Shown piece after piece: positions 19,938-32,060 of a DNA stretch of 64,000 nucleotides. Each line of letters starts with the position of its first letter. The stretch's first letter is position 1. Made by a program: the position numbers and the translations under genes. The stretch comes from Siphonodentalium dalli (Eukaryota > Mollusca > Scaphopoda > Gadilida > Siphonodentaliidae). The notes beneath the pieces are model-generated. The model had not been told where the DNA came from, ran no database searches, and saw only the letters and a program-made list of their open reading frames with translations. The DNA is taken from NCBI GenBank assembly GCA_032622095.1, contig CP136063.1, forward strand, positions 32,366,987 to 32,430,986, in the 5' to 3' direction.

Positions 19938-21292
19938 GAAGTGAGAAACCTCAAAGTAACTGAGGGATCATCACATACATGTATGTGCGTATGTGTTCAT
20001 GGTAGGTACAGTCTGTCTGATGACAGCTGAGTTGAGCGATGGCCTTTGAGAAGGCTTCGCATTTTGTTCAGAGTATACCATGCTTATTATAATAAGCGTG
20101 GGTAAATTGCGTCATTCTTTGTGAAATGGCAATAAGTCGGAAGCATCAGTTAGTGCAAGTTAATGCAGACTGAGGTTGCGTGGTCAGTACTTAATATGTT
20201 GAGAATATTGGTTGTCAAAAGAGCACGTGCTCGGGTCCGCCCACCGTACTTTGTGTAATACGGCAGTATAGCAAACACGTAATTTCATTGGTTCGTTGGG
20301 TGTGATTGACACATCCACTTCAGAAAACTAATATACTGTGGAGTTTTTTCTGGATCTCGCCAAATCTTAGGTCAATCCAGTTTTTTGTCTTTTTATATTT
20401 GTATATAAGCAGTATTGTGCAAGTAAATGTAGATCAAATATTTAAAGGACAATAAGCACACATTCTTGTTAGTAATTTACAAGATATATATGTACGTACA
20501 GAGTCCCGCCAGTATATCATGACACAGTGTAGGAGTTTAACGTGTGCAACATGTAGCTACTATACGTAAAAGTAGCGTACATGTATCCAGCTATAGGAGA
20601 GTCATTAAGTTTGTTTCATATCCAACTGTCATGTCTGTGCATGTACATATATAGTTTGGATACACTTTAGATACGATCTTCGGTACCGAATTAGTTGGTC
20701 AGTAGGAGAGTGCGTGTGTGATGTAGCATCTATATACATGTATCATGTATCTGGTATGTGCCTGTCCAGATATATCGGGACACTTTGGCGAGAACCATGT
20801 CTACGGAACTATATGAGATATATGTGCATGTATCTCATGCAAACATTCCCCATGGAGTCTTGTAATAGTTGCGTAAGGTAGTGGTGGCATCCAGTTAAAT
20901 CTGCGCCAGATTAGAGCTATCAAGTGTCAGATAACGGCTGTTCACACTTTCCTTTGATCAATTAGTGTAGATTGTTTGTAATCTAATTATCAGGAGTTGT
21001 AAGTGATACAAACATTAAATTGTTTGCTCTTGAACAGGGTGCGTGTCGTTAAAAGACCATTTTTCAAAAGTCATGGCAGTCAGATATCGTGCTCAAAGAC
21101 ATATTACGTTTAGTGTTACATGAATTAAATTTTTAGCCCGTCAGGGGGTCTTTCATGTCCGTCTATGGGAGTTTTCATATAAAGATGAATAAGCACAAAC
21201 AACACGTCCCATGTGTTTACATTGTCAATGAGTAATTTATCCATTGCACGTGTGTGCATATACATGTAGTTAGGATATTTTACGTATAGTCT

Positions 21293-21546
21293 TTACAGAA
21301 TAATACGTTTTTTAGATAGCATTTCTCCCAATTTCTTCCCTCGGCGAAAGACGAGCGCTGGAGATTGCATTGAAGAGTAGCTCTCATGAGTAGATTTAGA
21401 AACAATGTTCCAGTTATTTTTCAACACGTCTTGTATTCTTGATGCACCCGTATGGTATTGTGTGCAAAAGTACATGATTTATCAGTGGCATTGAGCAGGT
21501 GCTTCTTGGTTAAATTAGCACGTCGGTCATTGAGTGTCAATGTCTG
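21293..21546 (-). pseudogene. Penelope-like RT C-terminal fragment, left arm
   Basis: The minus strand encodes FCTQYHTGASRIQDVLKNNW and ends PALVFRRGKKLGEML, the connection region after the RT in Penelope-like elements. An upstream part, with ANLTKKHLLNAT, is in another frame. Identical peptide to the copies at 24575 and 28799. Confidence 0.7.
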
Positions 21547-22944
21547 CAGGGCCGCCGATAATTCTTTCGGGTTATAGCCTGTTTTTTAAGTTTTTGTTGA
21601 AACCCGGAACAACGGTTCATAAATTCCGTTTCAGTAAATGAGTTACGTGGGTATCGAGTGATTCAATACTTAACTAGTACACATTCGGTAAGAATGAGAG
21701 TCAGTATATATACACGTTTCCTATTGGAAAAGAGTTGCATACTTAGATATCATACATCTAATATGTAGACAGGCATCCATGTTCAGGGATGCCAAGGTGT
21801 CATACCGTGTAGAAAGCATGTTTAAATAGTTAAGTGGTTCACATTAGGTAAGAATGAGATTTTTATATAAAATTGGATGAATACCACTTTAATGAGTATT
21901 CTGAGCCCGGAATTTATAGATTCCATCGTGCTGCTTATATTATTAGAGCAGTCGGTCGTGTCACGCCCAAGTTTTTCACTTTGAGTCAAATGAGTTAGTA
22001 ATGTGACAGTCATAGTTTAAACCAGCATAGTTTATGCCTATTTGTTGCATTTTAGATGCAGATTTCTTCTGTATTTGCATATTATATGCAACCTAGAATG
22101 GCTTGACCTGTCTTTACAACAGCGCTTACTAGGGCCGACACGTTGAGTGTGAAGTATATAAGTTTCCCTATATGCTATATACACAGAACACATGTGGTCT
22201 GGAAGGAATTGGTTTAGTCTAGTTCAAACTGTTCCATGATAGAATCCGCATGTGGTGGACATTGTGCCCTGTGTAACTTTAATGATGGGAAATTGATATC
22301 CCTACTCTATTGGAGTTGGTGATTAATGACGTGTCGATGTTTTGACACACCAATCATATACATTTCCAGATAACTTTGTGTATAGTACGCCATATTTGAT
22401 GGCATCTGGTATTACATGTATATGTTAATTCCAAAATAGCGTGTAAGAGCATAGAACACACCGCTCTCCATGGATATATGGTTTGAGATAATGGTGCATT
22501 CCAGTTGGCTCGCATGTGTGTATAATAATCAAGCAATACAGAGCATAATATCAAATAATATTAGTGGGCTCTATATGGGTCTTACAGATAAGTTGAGCGT
22601 GTTACCCAATGAATTTCCCAAATAAATGGATGAATTCAATTTGAATATCAGTGGGCCCTCGTGTAAATACAAAGGACACGCATTGCTAGTTGGATTTGTT
22701 TGCTATTTTGATAGCTAGAGTAGACCAATTTTAGCAGGTCACTTGAGTTTGTGATTTTTCAGGTTTGTGGATGAAGAGTTTATACTTCGAGACAATAATG
22801 TCTCAGTACATTAATATGTACAATTGGTTTTAACACTATTTATCGTGTGTAATCATGGGAAGATTTCAATCTTCTAATTGCTATGAATTTATTCATTTAG
22901 TTTATCTTTTGTGTATATACAATGCACACTTCTTGCTAGTTCGA

Positions 22945-24180
22945 AATGTAGGCAGGCATCCATATTCCGGGATGTCATTGTGTCCTATCGTGTAGAAAGC
23001 ATGATTAAGTAGTTAAGTGGTACACATTCAGTTTGAATGAGAATCAGTATATATACACGTTTCCTATTGGAAAACAGTTGCATACTTAGATATTATACAT
23101 CTAATATGTAGGCAAGCATCCAAATTAAGGGATGTAATGGTGTCACACCGTGTAGAAAGCATGATTAAATAGTAGAGTAGAACACAATCGGTTGGAATGT
23201 AAGTCAGTATATATACACGATTCCTATTGGAAACACTTGCATACTTAGATAGTATACATATACTATGTATATATAGGCAGGCATCCACGTTCATTGATGT
23301 CATGGTGTAATATCGTGTATAGAGCACGATTAAATAGTTAAGTAGTACACATTCTGTTTGAATGAGAGTAAGTATATATACACGTATCATGTAGGAAACA
23401 GTTGCATACCTATATAGTATGCACATAATATGTAGACAGGCATCCTAGTTCAGGGATCTCCTGGTCACATAGCGTGTAGAAAACAGGATTATATAGTTAA
23501 GTAGTACACATTCAGTTATAATGTGAGTAAGTATATATACACGTTTCCTATTTGAAAACAGTTGCATACTTAGATATTATGCATCTGATATGTTGGCAGG
23601 CATCCATGTTCATGGATGTCATGGTGTCATACCGTCATAGAAAGCATGATTAAATAGTTAAGTAGTACACATTCGTTAAGAATGAGAGTCATTATATATA
23701 CAAGTTTCCTATTGGAAAACAGTTGCATATTTAGATATTACGCATCTGATATGTAGACAGGCCTCCATGTTCAGGGGTGTCATTGTGTCATATCGTGTAG
23801 AAAGCATGATTAAATAGTTAAGTAGTACACATTCGTTAAGAATGAGAGTCATTATATATACACGTTTCCTATTGGAAAACAGTTGCATATTTAGATGTTA
23901 CGCATCTGATATGTAGACAGGCCTCCATGTTCAGGGGTGTCATATTGTGTAGAAACAATGATTAAATAGTTGAGTGGAACGCATTCGGTTAGAATGGAAG
24001 TCAGTATATGTATACGTTTCCTATTGGAAAACAGTTGTATATTTAGATAATATATTATACTATACTATAATACAATATATAGGCAAGAATCCACATTCAG
24101 GGATTGCCATGGTGTCATACCGTGTAGTAAGCATGATTAAATGGTTAAGTAATACACATTCAGTAAGAATGGTGTCAGTA
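22945..24180. repeat. Tandem array of ~160-bp units, left arm
   Basis: About eight units beginning TAGGCAGGCATCC at 22949, 23108, 23272, 23432, 23594, 23755, 23915 and 24078. Shared landmarks are TATATACACGTTTCCTATTG and GTAGAAAGCATGATTAAATA. Another partial unit stands at 21760-21860, next to an internal copy of the element terminus. Confidence 0.85.
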
Positions 24181-24377
24181 TAGGCACCCTATCTTCGAAT
24201 GTGTATAGGCAGGCAGTGTGCAATGGTGCTGCACAGAACGCCGCCACAGTCAGACTAGAGATGGATCACCCCGCCGGAATGGGAGATACACAGGTTATAC
24301 CCACAAGAGCATCAGTTTTTAAATAAAATTGGATAAATACCAACATCCCATCCGATCTATGGACGGGACATTCTATG

Positions 24378-24468
24378 TAGCACTCTACACTGCCTATTAG
24401 TGTTTCGACCTATTTTGTCAACCAATTTAGAAATTGGTTAACCCGCAAGGTCTCATCGGGAGAGAGCG
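24378..24468 (-). ncRNA. Hammerhead ribozyme motif, centre-left, core altered
   Basis: Same architecture as the other terminal copies, but the core reads CCGATGA instead of CTGATGA, so cleavage is doubtful. Helix III ACACT/AGTGT and GTA are intact. Confidence 0.5.
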
Positions 24469-24574
24469 GAAGTGAGAAACCTCAAAGTAACTGAGGGATC
24501 ATCACATACATGTATGTGCGTATGTGTTCATGGTAGGTACAGTCTGAGCGATGGCCTTTGAGAAGGCTGCAGAC

Positions 24575-24823
24575 ATTGACACTCAATGACCGACGTGCTA
24601 ATTTAACCAAGAAGCACCTGCTCAATGCCACTGCTAAATCATGTACTTTTGCACACAATACCATACGGGTGCATCAAGAATACAAGACGTGTTGAAAAAT
24701 AACTGGAACATTGTTTCTAAATCTACTCACGAGAGCTACTCTTCAATGCAATCTCCAGCGCTCGTCTTTCGCCGAGGGAAGAAATTGGGAGAAATGCTAT
24801 CTAAAAAACGTATTATTCTGTAA
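24575..24823 (+). pseudogene. Penelope-like RT C-terminal fragment, central copy
   Basis: Same peptide as in the left and right arms (FCTQYHTGASRIQDVLKNNW). The sequence joins a terminal repeat at about 24570 to the fragment, deleting several kilobases present in the arms. Confidence 0.7.
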
Positions 24824-25869
24824 AGACTATACGTAAAATATCCTAACTACATGTATATGCACACACGTGCAATGGATAAATTACTCATTGACAATGTAAA
24901 CACATGGGACGTGTTGTTTGTGCTTATTCATCTTTATATGAAAACTCACATAGACGGAAATGAAAGACCCCTTGACGGGCTAAAATTTTAATTCATGTAA
25001 CACTAAATGTAATATGTCTTTGAGCACGATATCTGACTGCCATGACTTTTGAAAAATGGTCTTTTAACGACACGCACCCTGTTCAAGAGCAAACAATTTA
25101 ATGTTTGTATCACTTACAACTCCTGATAATTAGATTACAACAATCTACACTAATTAATCAAAGGAAAGTGTGAACAGCCGTTATCTGACACTTGATAGCT
25201 CTAATCTGGCGCAGGTTTAACTGGATGCCACCACTACCTTACGCAACTATTACAAGACTCCATGGGGAATGTTTGCATGAGATACATGCACATATATCTC
25301 ATATAGTTCCGTAGACATGGTTCTCGCCAAAGTATCCCGATATATCTGGACAGGCACATACCAGATACATGATACATGTATATAGATGCTACATCACACA
25401 CGCACTCTCCTACTGACCAACTAATTCGGTACCGAAGAACGTATCTAAAGTGTATCCAAACTATATATGTACATGCACAGACATGAAAGTTGGATATGAA
25501 ACAAACTTAATGACTCTCCTATAGCTGGATACATGTACGCTACTTTTACGTATAGTAGCTACATGTTGCACACGTTAAACTCCTACACTGTGTCATGATA
25601 TACTGGCGGGACTCTGTACGTACATATATATCTTGTAAATTACTAACAAGAATGTGTGCTTATTGTCCTTTAAATATTTGATCTACATTTACTTGCACAA
25701 TACTGCTTATATACAAATATAAAGCATGGTATACTCTGAACAAAATGCGAAGCCTTCTCAAAGGCAATCGCTCAACTCAGCTGTCATCAGACAGACTGTA
25801 CCTACCATGAACACATACGCACATACATGTATGTGATGATCCCTCAGTTACTTTGAGGTTTCTCACCTC

Positions 25870-25962
25870 CGCTCTCTCCTGATGAGACCTTGCGGGTTTA
25901 ACCAATTTCTAAATTGGTTGACAAAATAGGTCGAAACACTAATAGGCAGCGTAGAGTGTTAC
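25870..25962 (+). ncRNA. Hammerhead ribozyme motif, centre-right
   Basis: CTGATGA (25879-25885) is followed by helix II GACCT/AGGTC, which encloses a hairpin with AACCAATTT/AAATTGGTT. Then come GAAAC, helix III ACACT/AGCGT with one mismatch, and cleavage triplet GTA followed by GAGTG. Helix I pairs GAG with the CTC before CTGATGA. This is a type I layout, as reported for Penelope-like elements. Confidence 0.65.
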
Positions 25963-26029
25963 ATAGAATGTCCCGTCAATAGATCGGATGGGATGTTGGT
26001 ATTTATCCAATTTTATATAAAAACTGATG

Positions 26030-27400
26030 CTCTTGTGGGTATAACCTGTGTATCTCCTATTCCGGTGGGGTGATCCATCTCTAGTCTGACTGTGGCGGCG
26101 TTCTGTGCAGCACCATTGCACACTGCCTGCCTATACACATTCGAAGATAGGGTGCCTATACTGACACCCATTCTTTCTGAATGTGTATTACTTAACCATT
26201 TAATCATGCTTACCACACGGTATGACACCATGGCAATCCCTGAATGTGGATTCTTGCCTATATATTGTATTATATTATAGTATAATATATTATCTAAATA
26301 TACAACTGTTTTCCAATAGGAAACGTATACATATACTGACTTCCATTCTAACCGAATGCGTTCCACTCAACTATTTAATCATTGTTTCTACACAATATGA
26401 CACCCCTGAACATGGAGGCCTGTCTACATATCAGATGCGTAACATCTAAATATGCAACTGTTTTCCCATAGGAAACGTGTATATATAATGACTCTCATTC
26501 TTAACGAATGTGTACTACTTAACTATTTAATCATGCTTTCTACACGATATGACACAATGACACCCCTGAACATGGAGGCCTGTCTACATATCAGATGCGT
26601 AATATCTAAATATGCAACTGTTTTCCAATAGGAAACTTGTATATATAATGACTCTCATTCTTAACGAATGTGTACTACTTAACTATTTAATCATGCTTTC
26701 TATGACGGTATGACACCATGACATCCGTGAACATGGATGCCTGCCAACATATCAGATGCATAATATCTAAGTATGCAACTGTTTTCAAATAGGAAACGTG
26801 TATATATACTTACTCACATTCTAACTGAATGTGTACTACTTAACTATATAATCATGTTTTCTACACGCTATGTGACCAGGACATCCCTGAACTAGGATGC
26901 CTGTCTACATATTATGTGCATACTATATATGTATGCAACTGTTTCCTACATGATACGTGTATATATACTTACTCTCATTCAAACAGAATGTGTACTACTT
27001 AACTATTTAATCGTGCTCTATACACGATATTACACCATGACATCAATGAACGTGGATGCCTGCCTATATATATATACATAGTATATGTATACTATCTAAG
27101 TATGCAAGTGTTTCCAATAGGAAACGTGTATACATACTGACTTACATTCCAACCGAATGTGTTCTACTCTACTATTTAATCATGCTTTCTGCACGGTGTG
27201 ACACCATTACATCCCTTAATTTGGATGCTTGCCTACATATTAGATGTATAATATCTAAGTATGCAACTGTTTTCCAATAGGAAACGTGTATATATATACT
27301 GATTCTCATTCAAACTGAATGTGTACCACTTAACTACTTAATCATGCTTTCTACACGATAGGACACAATGACATCCCGGAATATGGATGCCTGCCTACAT
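26030..27400. repeat. Tandem array of ~160-bp units, right arm
   Basis: Inverted counterpart of 22945-24180, with GGAAACGTGTATATATACTG and ATTTAATCATGCTTTCTACA recurring about every 160 bp. Small open frames in it are not conserved as proteins. Confidence 0.85.
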
Positions 27401-28798
27401 TTCGAACTAGCAAGAAGTGTGCATTGTATATATACAAAAGATAAACTAAATGAATAAATTCATAGCAATTAGAAGATTGAAATCTTCCCATGATTACACA
27501 CGATAAATAGTGTTAAAACCAATTGTACATATTAATGTACTGAGACATTATTGTCTCGAAGTATAAACTCTTCATCCACAAACCTGAAAACTCACAAACT
27601 CAAGTGACCTGCTAAAATTGGTCTACTCTAGCTATCAAAATAGCAAACATATCCAACTAGCAATGCGTGTCCTTTGTATTTACACGAGGGCCCACTGATA
27701 TTCAAATTGAATTCATCCATTTATTTGGGAAATTCATTGGGTAACACGCTCAACTTATCTGTAAGACCCATATAGAGCCCACTAATATTATTTGATATTA
27801 TGCTCTGTCTTGCTTGATTATTATACACACATGCGAGCCAACTGGAATGCACCATTATCTCAAACCATATATCCATGGAGAGCGGTGTGTTCTATGCTCT
27901 TACACGCTATTTTGGAATTAACATATACATGTAATACCAGATGCCATCAAATATGGCGTACTATACACAAATTTATCTGGAAATGTATATGATTGGTGTG
28001 TCAAAACATCGACACGTCATTAATCACCAACTCCAATAGAGTAGGGATATCAATTTCCCATCATTAAAGTTACACAGGGCACAATGTCCACCACATGCGG
28101 ATTATATCATGGAACAGTTTGAACTGGACTAAACCAATTCCTTCCAGACCACATGTGTTCTGGGTATATAGCATATAGGGAAACTTATATACTTCACACT
28201 CAACGTGTCGGCCCTAGTAAGCGCTGTTGTAAAGACAGGTCAAGCCATTCTAGGTTGCATATAATATGCAAATACAGAAGAAATCTGCATCTAAAATGCA
28301 ACAAATAGGCATAAACTATGCTGGTTTAAACTATGACTGTCACATTACTAACTCATTTGACTCAAAGTGAAAAACTTGGGCGTGACACGACCGACTGCTC
28401 TAATAATATAAGCAGCACGATGGAATCTATAAATTCCGGGCTCAGAATACTCATTAAAGTGGTATTCATCCAATTTTATATAAAAATCTCATTCCTACCT
28501 GATGTGAACCACTTAACTATTTAAACATGCTTTCTACACGGTATGACACCTTGGCATCCCTGAACATGGATGCCTGTCTACATATTAGATGTATGATATC
28601 TAAGTATGCAACTCTTTTCCAATAGGAAACGTGTATATATACTGACTCTCATTCTTACCGAATGTGTACTAGTTAAGTATTGAATCACTCGATACCCACG
28701 TAACTCATTTACTGAAACGGAATTTATGAACCATTGTTCCGGGTTTCAACAAAAGCTTAAAAAACAGGCTATAACCCGAAAGAATTATCGGCGGCCCT

Positions 28799-29053
28799 GC
28801 AGACATTGACACTCAATGACCGACGTGCTAATTTAACCAAGAAGCACCTGCTCAATGCCACTGATAAATCATGTACTTTTGCACACAATACCATACGGGT
28901 GCATCAAGAATACAAGACGTGTTGAAAAATAACTGGAACATTGTTTCTAAATCTACTCATGAGAGCTACTCTTCAATGCAATCTCCAGCGCTCGTCTTTC
29001 GCCGAGGGAAGAAATTGGGAGAAATGCTATCTAAAAAACGTATTATTCTGTAA
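28799..29053 (+). pseudogene. Penelope-like RT C-terminal fragment, right arm
   Basis: The frame with ANLTKKHLLNAT is followed, after a shift, by FCTQYHTGASRIQDVLKNNW and PALVFRRGKKLGEML. In Penelope-like elements this region links RT to the GIY-YIG nuclease, but no nuclease follows. The 3' non-coding part leads to the terminal hammerhead motif in the same orientation. Confidence 0.72.
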
Positions 29054-30400
29054 AGACTATACGTAAAATATCCTAACTACATGTATATGCACACACGTGC
29101 AATGGATAAATTACTCATTGACAATGTAAACACATGGGACGTGTTGTTCGTGCTTATTCATCTTTATATGAAAACTCCCATAGACGGAAATGAAAGACCC
29201 CCTGACGGGCTAAAATTTTAATTCATGTAACACTAAACGTAATATGTCTTTGAGCACGATATGTGACTGCCATGACTTTTGAAAAATGGTCTTTTAACGA
29301 CACGCACCCTGTTCAAGAGCAAACAATTTAATGTTTGTATCACTTACAACTCCTGATAATTAGATTACAACAATCTACACTAATTGATCAAAGGAAAGTG
29401 TGAACAGCCGTTATCTGACACTTGATAGCTCTAATCTGGCGCAGGTTTAACTGGATGCCACCAATACCTTACGCAACTATTACAAGACTCCATGGGGAAT
29501 GTTTGCATGAGATACATGCACATACATCTCATATAGTTCCGTAGACATGGTTCTCGCCAAAGTATCCCGATATATCTGGACAGGCACATACCAGATACAT
29601 GTATATAGATGCTACATCACACACGCACTCTCCTACTGACCAACTAATTCGGTACCGAAGAACGTATCTAAAGTGTATCCAAACTATATATGTACATGCA
29701 CAGACATGAAAGTTGGATATGAAACAAACTTAATGACTCTCCTATAGCTGGATACATGTACGCTTCTTTTACGTATAGTAGCTACATGTTGCACACGTTA
29801 AACTCCTACACTGTGTCATGATATACTGGCGGGACTCTTTACGTACATATATATCTTGTAAATTACTAACAAGAATGTGTGCTTATTGTCCTTTACATAT
29901 TTGATCTACATTTACTTGCACAATACTGCTTATATACAAATATAAAAAGACAAAAAAATGGATTGACCTAAGATTTGGCGAGATCCAGAAAAAACTCCAC
30001 AGTATATTAGTTTTCTGAAGTGGATGTGTCAATCACACCCAACGAACCAATGAAATTACGTGTTTGCTATACTGCCGTATTACACAAAGTACGGTGGGCG
30101 GACCCGAGCACGTGCTCTTTTGACAACCAATATTCTCAACATATTAAGTACTGACCACGCAACCTCAGTCTGCATTAACTTGCACTAACTGATGCTTCCG
30201 ACTTATTGCCATTTCACAAAGAATGACGCAATTTACCCACGCTTATTATAATAAGCATGGTATACTCTGAACAAAATGCGAAGCCTTCTCAAAGGCCATC
30301 GCTCAACTCAGCTGTCATCAGACAGAATGTACCTACCATGAACACATACGCACATACATGTATGTGATGATCCCTCAGTTACTTTGAGGTTTCTCACTTC

Positions 30401-30487
30401 CGCTCTCTCCTGATGAGACCTTAAACCAATTTCTAAATTGGTTGACAAAATAGGTCGAAACACTAATAGGCATTGTAGAGTGCTACA
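30401..30487 (+). ncRNA. Hammerhead ribozyme motif, right terminus
   Basis: CTGATGA (30410-30416), helix II GACCT/AGGTC, GAAAC, helix III with one mismatch, and GTA before GAGTG. The internal loop lacks about eight bases present in the other copies, but the conserved core is intact. Confidence 0.65.
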
Positions 30488-30547
30488 TAGAATGTCCCGT
30501 CCATAGATCGGATGGGATGTTGGTATTTATCCAATTTTATATAAAAA

Positions 30548-31105
30548 CGTAGGATGTTGTAGGATGTTCAGTTAAGTTTCATCAAATCTGAGATCTTGTT
30601 TTGTACATAAATTATTGTTCTTTGTTAATATTATTGATGTATAATATATTATTTTTCATTGTTCTTGTTCTTGTTTTTGAAAAATAAATGATAAATTTCA
30701 ACAAAATCGTTTTCACTGTAGGATCCCCACCAATTGATTATGTTCGTGTCCATTTTCATTTTTTCGATCAGAAATGTCACATCAATGACAGGAACATCTA
30801 TCCTCAGGGCGGGAACTATGGCCCAGTACCCCCCAGTGGGGGCCACTATGGCCCAGTACCCCCCAGTGGGGGCCACTATGGCCCAGTACCCCCAGTGGTC
30901 GGCACTATGGCCCAGTACCCCCAGTGGTCGGCACTATGGGGGTACTGGGGGTACTGGGCCATAGTGCCGACCACTGGGGGGGTACTGGGCCATAGTGCCG
31001 ACCACTGGGGGGTACTGGGCCATAGTGGCCCCCCACTGGGGGGTACTGGGCCATAGTGGCCCCACTGGGGGGGGGTACTGGGCCATATTGCCCCCCATTA
31101 CTACT
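30548..31105 (+). mobile_element. Polinton right end, second copy with intact terminus
   Basis: From CGTAGGATGTTGTAGGATG this repeats 17047-17480 and continues through the complete right terminal repeat. Five forward ~30-bp units are followed, from about 30945, by four or five reverse units, ending TGCCCCCCATTACTACT. That terminus is the reverse complement of the left one at 2943. Only this 558-bp end is present here. The rest of this Polinton copy is replaced on the left by the Penelope-like block. Confidence 0.9.
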
Positions 31106-31111
31106 AGCATT
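31106..31111. repeat. 6-bp target site duplication, right (AGCATT)
   Basis: Matches 2937-2942. After it, host array sequence (CCACGATATACTCG) continues exactly where the left flank leaves off. Confidence 0.9.
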
Positions 31112-32060
31112 CCACGATATACTCGCTCCCCGACTCTAGAACACATTTAGCTCCCTGATTCCTATATATATGTATATGTGTGAAACACAGCGTTTCTTAT
31201 AGTATTTTATCAAAATATAGACCTTACTGAAATCAAAAATGGATTATATCGAGCAGTAGTGGTTTATTTTTCCAATATGAGGCATCCTGAAAATTAATGT
31301 CAATCCTCAAAATAAAGCCAAAAAATTACGATTTTTTTTCAATTTTACTAGCTGATGCATCTCGTATAACTGAAGTATGCCCTTATATACCATAATATTA
31401 ATAAATTGAAGAGGAAATGTTAATATACATTTTGAGAGGGATATCTTGTCCAATTTTAAACACTTTTCATGCAGAATTTGGCAATTTATAATAAACATTT
31501 ACCAAAATTAACAGAAAATTTAAATAAAAATACTTTAATAGCAATATAAAGCAACCATAAGTCAATTTAAATATCTAAACATAATGATACAACATCAGGC
31601 CCAGCCTCAGACATGAAATTTTACCAGATGGCAGGGCATATACTGTCTGTTTAACAAACCTGCCATGGCAATTTTGCACGACAGTAACTCTAGTGGTGAT
31701 GCCACGACCCCCACCCCCCCCCCCCCCCCCCCCCCCGACTTGGGGTGGGGCTACGGTCCCCGTTAAGACTACTGGGTGTCGGAAAAGCTTAATTGGTCAA
31801 CTGTCACATTTTCCCAATTGGGCGGGGTGGGGGGGGGGGGGTAACACTCCTCAAAATTGTGGGGAGAGGGGCTTTAGACCCCCTGACCCCCTAATGGTAC
31901 CTGATGTCCATGCAAAATTCCCAGATTTATCACTTTCTTTACTATCTACAGGCGAATCCATGGGTTTATTCTTTAAATATGTCCAAAATGTGGTCATTAT
32001 CATTCGAAAATAACAACTTATCATGGCGAGACGTGAATTTTCGTAAAATTCAAATTTTCC
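31112..32060. repeat. Tandem host repeat, right block
   Basis: Partial unit continuing from the insertion point. It includes the AT-rich part and a C-tract of about 20 next to GACTTGGGGTGGGG. It ends near 32060 after CAAATTTTCC, where it diverges from the other copies at the point that elsewhere resembles a splice acceptor. Confidence 0.88.

Larger units (their letters stand above)
19785..30547. mobile_element. Penelope-like retroelement cluster arranged as a 10.8-kb inverted repeat
   Basis: The block begins TTTTTATATAAAATTGG and ends with its reverse complement. Left arm 19785-24320 and right arm 26016-30547 are inverted copies of about 4.5 kb with small indels. The centre, 24321-26015, is flanked by the same terminal sequence and looks like an internally deleted copy. 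A Penelope-type reverse transcriptase tail occurs three times and hammerhead motifs four times, both features of Penelope-like elements. No complete RT or GIY-YIG domain is present. The left flank is host array and the right flank is a Polinton right end. Confidence 0.8.

Noticed and set aside
23064-23426. 120-codon frame in the 160-bp array and its counterpart near 27056
   Set aside because: Periodic translation of the tandem repeat; not conserved between units.
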